Shown here: positions 27,028-36,822 of the stretch, piece after piece | Layout of the letters: each line of letters opens with the position of its first letter | How positions within the stretch are numbered: position 1 is the first letter of the stretch | Assembly: GCF_011290685.1 (NCBI RefSeq) | Contig: NZ_JAANYN010000002.1 | Location: forward strand, 675,347-739,346 | Source: Cyclobacterium plantarum | GTDB lineage: Bacteria > Bacteroidota > Bacteroidia > Cytophagales > Cyclobacteriaceae | Length of the DNA: 64,000 bases | Direction: 5' to 3' | Notes under the pieces: generated by a model | The model's input: the letters and a program-made list of their open reading frames with translations, nothing else | What the model was told of the DNA's origin: nothing | Databases searched by the model: none | Program-made: the position numbers and the translations under genes

Positions 27028-28618
27028 TATCGAAGTGATTTAAATCCATGATCATGGTCTGTAGCAGCTTTCCGCTCTTCAGTTTTTGCTGACAGGGTTG
27101 CTATTACCTCTTGGTATTCCTCCTCATCGATGACATTCCTGGTTTCTCCCGGATCAGACTGATGGTCATAAAGTTCTTTTTCTAAAACCTCACCAGTATT
27201 TAGTTTTACCCATTCCACATAGTTGAAGCGGCCATCTTTTACAGCATATCCCATGATGGTCTTATCGTAATTCCAACGATTTTGTGGCCAAATGGTAAAC
27301 GCATACTCCTTTGATTCTGCTCGGTGTTCAGGATTATTCAAAATAGGAATTAAACTTTTTCCTTCAAGGTGGGATGGTTCTTCCATGCCGCACAATGCTG
27401 TCAGGGTAGGATAGATATCCAAAGCTTCTACCGGTATATCAACAACCTCTCCTTTTCTTCCACCCGGGACACTGAATATTAACGGAATTCGGGTGTCAAT
27501 ATCCATATTCGACCATTTGCACCAGTTGCCGTAATCACCCAATTTATAGCCATGGTCCCCCCATAGCACCACAATAGTATTTTCCCGCAAACCCAATTTA
27601 TCAAGTTGGTCCAACAAATATCCTACCTGGGCATCTGCGTAAGAAACGCAAGCATAATAAGCCCTTCTCAAAATAAGTGTAGTCTCGTCGTCAATATCTT
27701 CGTACCTACTGGGCATACCATAGTAATTGCCCAGTTCACCAGCTAACCGCATGGTATATTTACCGGAGTTCCCGGGCATTTCTCTGATTTCAGGCATCGC
27801 AATGGATGCCTCAGGATACATATCCCAATATTTCGTGGGAGCAACAAAAGGCAGGTGAGGCTTGGAAAGGCCCACCGCCAAAAAGAATGGTTTGTCGGAC
27901 TTTTCCAATTCTTCCAGCTTTCTCACTGCATTAAGGGTATTAATACCATCCTTATAAATGGTATCGCCCTTTCATAGGCAGGACCACGATGATGTGTCGT
28001 ATTAAGGGATATTTGATTGATCGCTTCCTTGGTCACATAGCCCCTTCCTGTCCAGGATTTTTTGGGAATCATATAATCGGTTCCAAATTGCTTTTCATGG
28101 TCAATACCATGATGATAAATTTTTCCTGCTGCCGCGATATTATATCCGTTTTCTTTAAAAAACATATTCATGGTCAGTACATCGGGCATTAAATCCGCTA
28201 CAGATTCCCCTGTATAAATACCCTGTTTCTCAGGTCTGATCCCTGACAGGATGGAGGCACGTGAAGCCATACATATGGCTTGTTGGACATGAGCCTCCGT
28301 AAACCGAACTCCCTCAGCAGCAAGTCTATCTATATTCGGTGACTTTATATGGCTGGCACCATAACAGTTCAGCTCTGTACGCAAGTCGTCAACTGATATA
28401 AAAAGCACATTGTACTTCTGCTTCCCTTCCTCCGCTTGCCTCTCGTTTGGACTACAGGAAAACAGCACGCCAATCGTCATTAAAATGCCAATGAAATACC
28501 TGGATCCAGATAGGGATGCTTCCACACCTTCGATAGCATTAGCCCGGGCTGCTAAATGTCTGGCAGAGGGGGTAAGATTTAAAATTCTCCTTATAAATCT
28601 GTGCATAATTCCTTTCAT
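27027..28618 (-). pseudogene. S1-family sulfatase broken by a frameshift (locus C)
   Basis: Two frames together make one iduronate-2-sulfatase-like protein of about 530 residues. The 28618-27923 part carries a lipobox-like signal (IGVLFSC), YNVLFISVDDLRTELNCYG, the formylglycine motif C-M-A-S-R (Cys116) and AAGKIYHHG. The 27926-27027 part carries FFLAVGLSKPHLPFVAPTKY, VVLWGDHGYKLGDYGNW and the C-terminal subdomain. The break is at about 27966-27972, in a run AAAGGGCG; adding one base there restores the frame through a D-T-I-Y-K-D-G-I-N-T-L-N linker. The GTG at 27926 is unlikely to be a true start. Loss of a single G could be a real mutation or a sequencing error. Apart from this the gene looks intact. 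The first 46 residues before the lipobox are unusual for a signal peptide. Confidence 0.85.
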
Positions 28619-28641
28619 CGTTTGAACAATTTATGGACAGT

Positions 28642-31467
28642 TTATTTTAAAACAAAATACCGGTACCCCCGCTCCGGGATGGTGACTTTGAGTGGCAGGC
28701 TAAAATCCCGGCTTACAGCTACCGCCTGTGATTTTCCCCATTGGTCTTCCAAAACTACCTCATCATGCAAGCCCGTATAGTATACCGGAACCCGAATGGT
28801 CCGGGTAATCTCCTCGTTCAGGGGGTTGTAGAGCATGAGCAAGCCCTTTTGCTTTCCGGTTGGGTTTACATGCAATAACCCGTCCCAATCCCTGCCGTCC
28901 GGACGCCTTAGGTGGATGATGTCCGCATCCAACACTTCCCGGTGTTTTTTGTAAAAGCCTACCCACTTTTCGACCAGTGCTTTGGTTTCAGGCGCATCGT
29001 ACAATTGCGGCCCCCGGTAGCAGGCTTGTACGCCCGCACCAAATAGGTTGGCCAGTCGCTGCTCGTAATGGGGCAGGTGTGCTTTTAGTGGTTCTATTGT
29101 GGCGGCTTCCCCTCCCCCATGGTATTGTACCAGGGGCACAAACATCCAGCCCATGGACGGTGTCTTGGTCCAGGTGCCATCGTATATATTTTGACGTTCG
29201 ATAATTTCCTGCTGGGCCCTGGGCAGCGACCAATTCGTCTCCCGGTACCCCATCCCGGTTTTGTTGCTCCCTGCCAGAAAATAATAATCCGGTACATTCA
29301 GGTAAATCCCTTTGGAACGGGCCCACTGGTAAAATTCAGTAATCCGCCGGTATTGGTTCCATTGCGAATCGGCCAGTCCTTTGTGTCCAGGGTGATCAGT
29401 TGCCGCACACACATCGCCCGGATAAGAGCCGTCATGCTCCAGGATATCGAGTCCGGTTGTGCTGTATAGATGATAAAGGGTTTCAAAATAATCGTGTCCC
29501 CATTCACTTTCCAAACAGGGCGAATTGCCAAACCGGGGTGTCATTCCCTCTGGCATCACCACGTCACTACCACCGCCCACTTTACGACTGGCCAGCAGGG
29601 AATAACCGCCCAGGGCGATTCCCTTTGAATGGGCGTAGTCAGCCAGGCCCTTCATGCGGTCCAGGTTTTCCTTGCTGGTGTCTTCTGCATTAAACCCGCT
29701 TCCAAAGGTCATGATCACCATCTCAAATCCCACCTCGGCACTCTGTTCAATGGCTTTTTTCACCGCTTCTGTCTCGGCAGAACGAACATGCATCAGGATG
29801 GGGTTTTCGGTCACCCAGGGTGCCAGGGAACGCATCATTCGCCGGTGCTCAAGCCCTTTTCGTTCCCGATCCCAACTATCGTGCAGCAATTCCCATACCC
29901 GATATGAAGAAAAGGAAGCTCCCGGCTGCAGCTGCTGCTCCGGACCGTATTTGGGAGAAACTTCCAGCAAAACAGGCATGGTACGCTCGTAGTTCACTTG
30001 CGTTTTGTACAGGGGATCCGGTTTCCAGTCAATACTGGAACGCAAGACATTCTCGGAAGTCATGCCACCAAAATTATAATCGGTCTCAATTGTCATATTG
30101 GGAAGCATCCACTGCTCCCGGCTGTCGACGGTGCTTTCGGGTTCGGTGACCGCTAAAATTTCACTTGTAAACGAATTGACGGTTACCGGCTTTTCAGCGT
30201 TGTTTTCAAGGGTAATCCATTTGCTGAATACAGGTAGCCCATCGTACAATTCGTAATGAACGTTCACTGTAATATCCAAAAGGTAACGGTAGGATGCCAG
30301 GCCGGCAGCTTTTGCCGATGGAGAAATTTTTCCCAGCATGAAAAACGCTTCGACTTTGCTGCGCCCTAATCCTCCCTTTTCACTGTGGTCGCCGTTGTTG
30401 CCTGTTTCATCCATCTTGCCAATCCGGACTCCTTGTGGGGCTTCTTGCAGCGGTGTATCACCAATCAGCTGCCAGTTGCTTTTGTCATAGGACCAGGAGG
30501 CCAGCAGCCGGCCCTCTCTCAATTCCATCCGTAGCCAGACCGATTTCCCGCTTTCCAGGCCGGGCACGCGTTGTTCCTGCTGACCGTTGTAAAACCCGAT
30601 CGCGTTATCGCCGGGACGAACGTTGAGTTTTATGACTTTGTCGGGAAACACCAGTCCAAGCCCGGGCCCCCAACTGCTACTCCGATCCGTACCCGGATCA
30701 AATTTCGCCAGAAAAACCCTGGCTTCCGAAGGTACCGGCCGCTCGGCATACACCGCCGTATTGGCCAAGGCCATGATTTCACCGGCTTTTCCTTCGTTGA
30801 TAAAGGAATTTCGTTCATGGGCAGGTGATTCCACACGTTTCCAGTTTTCGTGCATGGTAGCGAAGGCGTCTCCGAACAGGGTTTCACGGCTTTCGTCTGC
30901 GATTGATCGTTCCGAGAGCACCTGTATTGCCTCCTCGTCCAATTGGTAGCTAAAAACAAGCTCCTTTCCCGGTGCGGGCCAGGGCATGTCTTTCGGCATC
31001 CATTCGGCTCGTTTTTTCCAGGCAAAACGGGCTTTGGTATTTTCCACAGTATGGCCCACCAGTTTGAAGGACCCCGGATTTGCCTGCATGGATGTGATCC
31101 ATTCCGGCAGCAAATAATTGTGAATGGGTTGGCCGGTAAGTCCACCTACTTCGAACCGAATTCCGTCCAACTGAATTTCGGCTTCAGGGCGCACCGAGCG
31201 CAAAAAGGACTCCCCGGTTTGCAGGTGTTCCAGTCCGATGGTCGCCCCGTTGGGAGTAGTTGCAAAGTTGCGGCTCACCAGGCCGTTGCTCAGTACCAGG
31301 TGTCCTTTGTCGTTGGCCTGCACCCTGGCGGGCTGGTTGGACCGGTAGAGCAGCCAGTCATTGCCAGGAGACAATTGGTCATTTCTTACACCGGCGACGC
31401 CACTCTGTGCCAGGGTATTCAAGTGAATGGTAAGGAAAATGCAAATCAGAAGGTATACTTGTCTCAT
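28642..31467 (-). CDS. Large secreted glycoside-hydrolase-like protein, clan GH-D (alpha-galactosidase-like) barrel
   Basis: A signal peptide (1-20) is followed by about 500 residues of beta-rich domains (VLSNGLVSRNFATTPNGAT; FYNGQQEQRVPG resembles a laminin-G-like module) and then a TIM-barrel region: MRSLAPWVTENPILMHV, VGFEMVIMTFGSGFNAED, HSKGIALGGYSLLASR, LDILEHDGSYPGDVCAATDH, then a C-terminal beta domain (GLLHVNPTGKQKGLLMLYNP). The ILEHDGSYPGD strand resembles the nucleophile strand of GH27/GH36-type enzymes, so cleavage of alpha-galactosides or similar is plausible but unproven. The 941-residue gene is visibly richer in G+C than its neighbours (58-60% in two lines counted, against 38-47% in two lines elsewhere), suggesting recent acquisition. 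It lies 103 bp after a sulfatase gene and 23 bp before the broken sulfatase. Confidence 0.75.
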   Translation of the reverse strand: MRQVYLLICIFLTIHLNTLAQSGVAGVRNDQLSPGNDWLLYRSNQPARVQANDKGHLVLSNGLVSRNFATTPNGATIGLEHLQTGESFLRSVRPEAEIQLDGIRFEVGGLTGQPIHNYLLPEWITSMQANPGSFKLVGHTVENTKARFAWKKRAEWMPKDMPWPAPGKELVFSYQLDEEAIQVLSERSIADESRETLFGDAFATMHENWKRVESPAHERNSFINEGKAGEIMALANTAVYAERPVPSEARVFLAKFDPGTDRSSSWGPGLGLVFPDKVIKLNVRPGDNAIGFYNGQQEQRVPGLESGKSVWLRMELREGRLLASWSYDKSNWQLIGDTPLQEAPQGVRIGKMDETGNNGDHSEKGGLGRSKVEAFFMLGKISPSAKAAGLASYRYLLDITVNVHYELYDGLPVFSKWITLENNAEKPVTVNSFTSEILAVTEPESTVDSREQWMLPNMTIETDYNFGGMTSENVLRSSIDWKPDPLYKTQVNYERTMPVLLEVSPKYGPEQQLQPGASFSSYRVWELLHDSWDRERKGLEHRRMMRSLAPWVTENPILMHVRSAETEAVKKAIEQSAEVGFEMVIMTFGSGFNAEDTSKENLDRMKGLADYAHSKGIALGGYSLLASRKVGGGSDVVMPEGMTPRFGNSPCLESEWGHDYFETLYHLYSTTGLDILEHDGSYPGDVCAATDHPGHKGLADSQWNQYRRITEFYQWARSKGIYLNVPDYYFLAGSNKTGMGYRETNWSLPRAQQEIIERQNIYDGTWTKTPSMGWMFVPLVQYHGGGEAATIEPLKAHLPHYEQRLANLFGAGVQACYRGPQLYDAPETKALVEKWVGFYKKHREVLDADIIHLRRPDGRDWDGLLHVNPTGKQKGLLMLYNPLNEEITRTIRVPVYYTGLHDEVVLEDQWGKSQAVAVSRDFSLPLKVTIPERGYRYFVLK

Positions 31468-31570
31468 CGATAAGCGGTTAAATGCGTTTAAGCGTTCTTT
31501 CAGTTAAAATAGTTTCCCGGGCAAACCATCTCACGCTGACTACCTATCCTGATGTATCCCAATCCCACAC

Positions 31571-32992
31571 TTAAAAGCTAATCGGTCCCAGTGGATCATC
31601 CAACGCCTGCTGCTGCATCGCCAGCAAGGTCAGTAACTGCTGCTTTATCCCCTGATACATCGGATCGGCCGAACGGTCCCTTAGTTCTGCCGGGTCTTTT
31701 TTCAGGTCAAATAACAAAATTTTATTCAATTTCGGGTAAAAAATCAATTTATATTGGTCTGTCCTTACCATGCGTTGAAGGTTGAGGTAGCAACTGTAGA
31801 TGCTCGGATAGGCACTGGGCGCATCCTCCTGAATATAAGGCATCAGGCTGTTAAATACCGTGCTTTCCGGCTTGTCCACTCCTGCCAGATCCATTATGGT
31901 GGCACTTACATCCTGCAGGTAGACCTGTTGGTGAAATTGCTTGTTTTCTGGTATACCCGGTCCGGCAATGACCAAAGGAACCCTTACACTGTGATCGAAC
32001 ATGTTTTGCTTGCCCATCAAGCCATGATGGCCCACAGCCAATCCGTGATCTGAGGTAAAGATGATATAGGTGTTATCCATTTTTCCGCTTGCTTCCAGGG
32101 CCCCCAGTATTTTGCCGATCTGTGCATCCATATGGCTCACTATGGCATAATATTCCTGAATGTTTTTTCGCACCGAATAAGCAGTCCTCGGAAAGGGTGC
32201 CAGGGCTTCGTCCCGCAGGGATTCGCTCAAGCCTATGCTGTCTTTGAACGGGTACATGTCCATATGGCTGGGGGGCAAGGCAATGCTTTCCACCGGATAC
32301 ATATCAACGAATTCTTTTGGAGCCTGCCTGGGGTCATGGGGGGCATTGAAGGCCAGGTACATCATAAACGGGGATTCGCTTTTGGCAGCCTGATCCAAAT
32401 AGCCCTGCGCATCATCTGCCAGCACTTCAGACCAATGTTTTCCTCCTTTCCAAAATCCTTCAAAGCTTTTGTCCCAGGGTTGCCAGGTGGTATCCGCCTT
32501 GCTTTTGGGACGATCGTAGCCTTCGGGGGTCTGATTGGGCATGCCCGGTCGTACATGCACCACGTTTTGAAAAATGCTTTCTGCATCGGCTTTTACATGC
32601 CATCTGCCCGTCATATAGGTTTCATAGCCGGCTTTTTCCAGCAATTGGGGCCAAAACCGGCCCTCATCAGCCATTTGCTGAAATTCACTTTCCTGCTCCC
32701 GGGCATCCCAGACCGAAAGGCCGCTGATCATCATGGCCCTGCTGGCTACGCAGACGGCCCCATTCCATGCCCCCATATTGTAGGCATGTGTAAAGGTGGA
32801 TCCGGATTTGACCAGCCTGTCCAGATTGGGGGTTTGCACCTGCGGATTACCCAGGGCATGTACCAGGTTGTATCGCTGGTCATCCGAAAAGATAAAAAGG
32901 AAATTCGGTTTTTCATCACCGGCTTGTTGGGATCGAAGATGTCCGGAAAATAAAAGGGTAAGCCCCAGAAAGAGTATTTTGAGTTTTATCAT
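31571..32992 (-). CDS. S1-family sulfatase with C-V-A-S-R motif (locus C)
   Basis: An exported sulfatase of 473 residues (signal 1-22). PNFLFIFSDDQRYNLVHALG opens the fold. The formylglycine motif is C-V-A-S-R at Cys81, with Ala in the third position, an accepted variant. Further motifs are TGRWHVKAD, FMMYLAFNAPHDPRQAPKEF and IFTSDHGLAVGHHGLMGKQN; this His-rich second metal site resembles choline-sulfatase-like and related S1 branches. A long insert (residues about 125-190, HVRPGMPNQTPEGYDR) is visible. The gene starts 20 bp after another sulfatase gene, so the two are probably used together, for example on different sulfate positions of the same glycan. Confidence 0.92.
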   Translation of the reverse strand: MIKLKILFLGLTLLFSGHLRSQQAGDEKPNFLFIFSDDQRYNLVHALGNPQVQTPNLDRLVKSGSTFTHAYNMGAWNGAVCVASRAMMISGLSVWDAREQESEFQQMADEGRFWPQLLEKAGYETYMTGRWHVKADAESIFQNVVHVRPGMPNQTPEGYDRPKSKADTTWQPWDKSFEGFWKGGKHWSEVLADDAQGYLDQAAKSESPFMMYLAFNAPHDPRQAPKEFVDMYPVESIALPPSHMDMYPFKDSIGLSESLRDEALAPFPRTAYSVRKNIQEYYAIVSHMDAQIGKILGALEASGKMDNTYIIFTSDHGLAVGHHGLMGKQNMFDHSVRVPLVIAGPGIPENKQFHQQVYLQDVSATIMDLAGVDKPESTVFNSLMPYIQEDAPSAYPSIYSCYLNLQRMVRTDQYKLIFYPKLNKILLFDLKKDPAELRDRSADPMYQGIKQQLLTLLAMQQQALDDPLGPISF

Positions 32993-33012
32993 TGGGTTAT
33001 TTTTTAGAAGTT

Positions 33013-34431
33013 CTATTGGTAATCCTTTCCCTGGTTGCTTTCCTCACAGGAATTCAGCCATACGGCCAACTCCCTGGCCAAGCGGCTGGTAACTTGGGGA
33101 TGAGCTTTGGAAACATCCTTCTTTTCCCCCGGATCATTGAACAAATCATATAAGGCGAAATTTTCTCCATTGTCAGCAGAGTACAATTTAAATTGGTTGT
33201 CCATAATGGCCTGCTGCTGCTGAAAATTAAAGGCGATATATCCTTCCCTTTTTTCAATGCTTCCCTGAATTAATGGAAAAATATTGATACCATCCAGCGG
33301 TTGCACCCCTTTTTTCACATCCTGCTCCAATATACCCAATAGGGTGGGAAATATATCGCTGGTGGAAACGGGTAAATTGGTTTTTTGCCCTTTCTCTATT
33401 TTTGCCGGCCACTCGATCAGGGCAGGCACCCGGATGCCTCCTTCGTACAGGCTTCGCTTTCTGCCCCGAAAGGGGCCTGCTGAGCCCTGGGTCCGGTTGA
33501 TCTGTTCCGGACCTTCGGGTCCATTGTCGCTGCAAAAAAGAATAATGGTATTCTCTGCCAGTCCTTTCTCCAGAAGGAAATTCCTCAACCTACCGATTTG
33601 TTCGTCCATGGCGGTGATGCTGCCATAATAGTGTTGCTTGTCTTCAGAAAAATCAGCATACAAGCTACGGTAAGCGGACCCTGCCAACACGGGCAGGTGG
33701 GGTGTATGAAACCATATGACAGATAGAAAGGGTTTATTGGCGCCTGCCGCCTGGTCGATAAAAGGGATTACCCGGTCCATGATGACCCGGGAATCATCTC
33801 CTTCGAGGTTATCCGTAACCTTTTCATCTTCGCCAGACCAGTAATAGGTGCCGAAATGCTCTCCCGGTACCCGCTTTCCGATATCTCCCGCACTAGATAC
33901 AGGCGTAACCATCGGGTCCCAGGTGGGGACTTTAGATTCGGTCGAAAAACAAACGTCAAAACCATTTTCCCAAGGCGGGGAATAATGGGCTGCTCCCCGG
34001 GGTCCTCCCCGATTAGCATCTTTTTCCGTCACTGTCAGGGTTCCTAAATGCCACTTGCCAAAATGTCCGGTGGTGTATCCCCTTCTTTTCACTACTTCGG
34101 CAATGGTCAGTTCCTCTGGTTTCATATGTCCGGTATTGGCATGGGTGATGCCGTACCTTTCCGGATGCCTGCCGGTAAGGAAACTTCCCCGGGTGGGTGA
34201 GCAAACGGCGGACGCAGCATAAAAACGGTTTAATACCAGACCATTCCGCGCTATTTTGTCCAGTTCCGGTGTCTGTATAAAGATATTTCCGTTGAAGCCC
34301 ACATCTCCCCAACCCAGGTCATCAGCCATAATCAGGATGATGTTGGGGGGATCTGGGTTTTGGCCCAAAGAATAGGTGCCCATGAAACAAAAAAGCATGA
34401 AAGTAAAACTCATTATTCTTTTATTCATCAC
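33013..34431 (-). CDS. S1-family sulfatase with C-S-P-T-R motif (locus C)
   Basis: An exported sulfatase of 472 residues with signal peptide 1-24; the second Met (34428) is an equally good start. Motifs: PNIILIMADDLGWGDVGFNG, formylglycine C-S-P-T-R at Cys77, GSFLTGRHPERYG, GKWHLGTLT, VIWFHTPHLPVLAG and LFCSDNGPEGPEQINR. The C-terminal subdomain is complete (NQFKLYSADNGENFALYDL). The region EGDDSRVIMDRVIPFID is typical of this arylsulfatase branch. It lies between the beta-helix protein gene and another sulfatase gene in the same direction, with 20 bp to the latter. The exact substrate is unknown. Confidence 0.93.
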   Translation of the reverse strand: MMNKRIMSFTFMLFCFMGTYSLGQNPDPPNIILIMADDLGWGDVGFNGNIFIQTPELDKIARNGLVLNRFYAASAVCSPTRGSFLTGRHPERYGITHANTGHMKPEELTIAEVVKRRGYTTGHFGKWHLGTLTVTEKDANRGGPRGAAHYSPPWENGFDVCFSTESKVPTWDPMVTPVSSAGDIGKRVPGEHFGTYYWSGEDEKVTDNLEGDDSRVIMDRVIPFIDQAAGANKPFLSVIWFHTPHLPVLAGSAYRSLYADFSEDKQHYYGSITAMDEQIGRLRNFLLEKGLAENTIILFCSDNGPEGPEQINRTQGSAGPFRGRKRSLYEGGIRVPALIEWPAKIEKGQKTNLPVSTSDIFPTLLGILEQDVKKGVQPLDGINIFPLIQGSIEKREGYIAFNFQQQQAIMDNQFKLYSADNGENFALYDLFNDPGEKKDVSKAHPQVTSRLARELAVWLNSCEESNQGKDYQ

Positions 34432-34582
34432 GTAATGGTTTTTTAAGCTTAGTCCATCGGAATTTATTCATTTTTAACATCAACGCTTTTTTTTTGCAAC
34501 TATAAAAAACGAACATTCCATGCGGAATGCAAGTCCCTCAAATGCCTGAAGCCCAATTTTTCGCAACGTTAGCGGATGGAGA

Positions 34583-36712
34583 TCATTTTTCGATTTCTGT
34601 TACAATATCCGCAAACTTCTTCGCCCGTTCACTTTCCATCCTGGCACATTTTTTCCATTCATCCGACCCATACACACCTGCCTTTGAATAGTCAAAGGGC
34701 TTGAAGCCAATTCTACGGACTACGGATTGGGATTTCAGCCGGTAATCGTGGTTCTCCGCGTCAACAAACCCCGGTTCGGCCAGCAGGGAATTTTTGTCTT
34801 TTTGTTTTTCCCAGTCAGCAAAGGACATGTTCTGGAAAAGTGGCTCCGATGTCCGGGTATCCCAATAGCAGTTATTATCCATCTTTACGTTGGCCTCCTT
34901 GAAATTTCCCAGCAACATCTCACCGCTATTGGTGTACACAATATTATGGGTGAATTCAAAAGATTGATGTTCCTCTACCCGGGTAAATTGCACCTGCCCC
35001 TTCAGGTTATAAGCGAAGATATTGTTCCGGATGATATTCTCTTTTCCATAGTGCTGATGAAAACCGGAATTTTTGCAGGCATATACCAGGTTGTTTTCCA
35101 TGAGCACCTGGGTGGCACCCTCGTCGGTATATAGGCCCCAACCACCGTAGGTGTCTGAATAGATGTGGTGAATCACATTGTGGTGGACCCGGGTGCCGAT
35201 GGCTTCGGACAGCACATAGACGCCCCCCATATCGGACAGCTCCCCCCAGCCCAAATGATGGATGTGATTGTAAGCAATTTCATTACCTGTGGCAGGGCTC
35301 TTAAAATTTCCTTCCGTCCACTCCGGATGGCCATTTTCATCAGGAATCTGAGTCACCACCCCGGTAGCAGCATAGCCCCACATCCACCCAACTGAAACGC
35401 CGGAATATCTAAAATCCGCAATCTCGTTATGGGAAACCTCATTGTTGCGGGAGTGAAAAATAATTACGCCCACTGCACTTGGAAACAAATGCCCTCCGTC
35501 CCTAATGATGCTGTTATGGACCAGATTATTTGCCGTGACATACCCTTCCTCTTTACGGAAAAGAAAATCGCCGATCTTCACACCGCCGGCCCCCAGGTCG
35601 TGCAAGTAACTATGCGTGATGCGGCTATTGGTACATCGCCGCCGAAACCAGATGCCATACAATCCGGTATGCGCCACTTCACAGTGGTCGAAAAAAATAT
35701 TGTCTGCGTAATCCACCATGATGGTGGCATCCACCGTGGCCGCGGCCTGTAAGGGATCGTGCCCCTGCCTGGGCATACGGTAGCCCGCTACTTTGAAGTG
35801 GATGTTTTTAAAAGCTTTGTTTCTGACTGGATCCGATGGGTCTCCCTTGATGGTGATAAATTTATCCGTAAGAGGCACATGGGCAGAAATGGATGCAATC
35901 GACTCTCCTTCTCTGGGAATGTAATACACAAACCCATCCTCCTTCCAAAGCCATTCCCCGGGAGCATCCAACGCCGACTTTACGTTTTCAATTTTGAATT
36001 TGGTAACGGCATCCAGCTGATTCCAGGGCTGCATGCCCTTCCCCCTGATGAAAACCATGGAGGAATCTGCATCGAAATGGTCGATGAATTTGCGGGTGAC
36101 GTCCCACTTATGGTAAAAGGAAATCACGGCCTGCTTTATGTCTTCAGGGCTTTCGTTCTTTAGCAAAGCTACGTCAGTGGGGTTTAGCCGCACCTTTTGT
36201 ATGGCAAATTCCGGCAAACGACCATTGCCTTTGTCCAATACCGTTTCTTCAACGGCTTTTACCTGGAAAAAACCGGTGTTTGGCATCCTTGCCCGGGTGG
36301 CTCTTTTACCGTTAATAAAAAGCTGTTCTACGGGAATATTTCCCGAATAAGGCGGGGGAACGGCCGCTCGCCAAAGGTGATCATTCACCTTTTCCCAGTT
36401 CCTTACCGGAACGCCCCCATAAAAGGAGACCTGGTCCCCCATCCCCTCAAAAACAATCGGTGCAGCATCAGCAGAGGTCAGTTCCAGGGGAGCGTTCATG
36501 TAATAATCCCCCGGTGCAATTTTAACCCATACGGAATCCTTTGTACCCAACTTCCGGATAAAATCCCTGGCTCCGGTCAGGGAGGCCAGCGGTCTTTCCA
36601 GTGTGCCGGGATTGGTGTCCGCACCATGTGGTGCAACGTAAATTGTCCTCACTTCTGGTACTTCAGAGACCCAAAGTGTAAGGAGCAATGAAAATAGCCC
36701 GATCAAATTCAT
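34583..36712 (-). CDS. Secreted right-handed beta-helix protein, GH141-like
   Basis: A short signal peptide is followed by the start typical of parallel beta-helix carbohydrate enzymes (TIYVAPHGADTNPGTLERPL, residues about 24-43, then LTGARDFIRKL). Repeated short turns with His, Asn and Gly (VHNSIIRDGG, NNEVSHNEIADFRYSGVSVG, IAYNHIHHLGWGELSDMGG, VHHNVIHHIYSDTYGGWG) build the helix between about 330 and 600. This pattern resembles CAZy family GH141, whose characterised member is an alpha-L-fucosidase acting on pectin; other beta-helix families (GH120, polysaccharide lyases) remain possible. The length is 709 residues. It lies 151 bp before a sulfatase gene and just after the decayed esterase. 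A fucosidase role would fit the sulfatase-rich setting but is inference. Confidence 0.78.
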   Translation of the reverse strand: MNLIGLFSLLLTLWVSEVPEVRTIYVAPHGADTNPGTLERPLASLTGARDFIRKLGTKDSVWVKIAPGDYYMNAPLELTSADAAPIVFEGMGDQVSFYGGVPVRNWEKVNDHLWRAAVPPPYSGNIPVEQLFINGKRATRARMPNTGFFQVKAVEETVLDKGNGRLPEFAIQKVRLNPTDVALLKNESPEDIKQAVISFYHKWDVTRKFIDHFDADSSMVFIRGKGMQPWNQLDAVTKFKIENVKSALDAPGEWLWKEDGFVYYIPREGESIASISAHVPLTDKFITIKGDPSDPVRNKAFKNIHFKVAGYRMPRQGHDPLQAAATVDATIMVDYADNIFFDHCEVAHTGLYGIWFRRRCTNSRITHSYLHDLGAGGVKIGDFLFRKEEGYVTANNLVHNSIIRDGGHLFPSAVGVIIFHSRNNEVSHNEIADFRYSGVSVGWMWGYAATGVVTQIPDENGHPEWTEGNFKSPATGNEIAYNHIHHLGWGELSDMGGVYVLSEAIGTRVHHNVIHHIYSDTYGGWGLYTDEGATQVLMENNLVYACKNSGFHQHYGKENIIRNNIFAYNLKGQVQFTRVEEHQSFEFTHNIVYTNSGEMLLGNFKEANVKMDNNCYWDTRTSEPLFQNMSFADWEKQKDKNSLLAEPGFVDAENHDYRLKSQSVVRRIGFKPFDYSKAGVYGSDEWKKCARMESERAKKFADIVTEIEK

Positions 36713-36822
36713 TTTTTCGACTCGTTTAGGTTTGTTTGAAAATCTAAATTTTACCCCATATTACCTAATTTTTAATCCATTTAAACCAAATCAGACGGCT
36801 CGAAGGTCCGCACCTTCAGACG

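Noticed and set aside
27027-27926. Separate 299-residue sulfatase with a GTG start
   Set aside because: It lacks the first metal site and the formylglycine motif, which are in the preceding frame; it is the 3' part of a frameshifted gene.
28763-31473. Many long open frames on both strands within the GH-D-like gene
   Set aside because: Explained by the higher G+C of this gene, which removes stop codons in the other frames; none has a domain or a sensible start.
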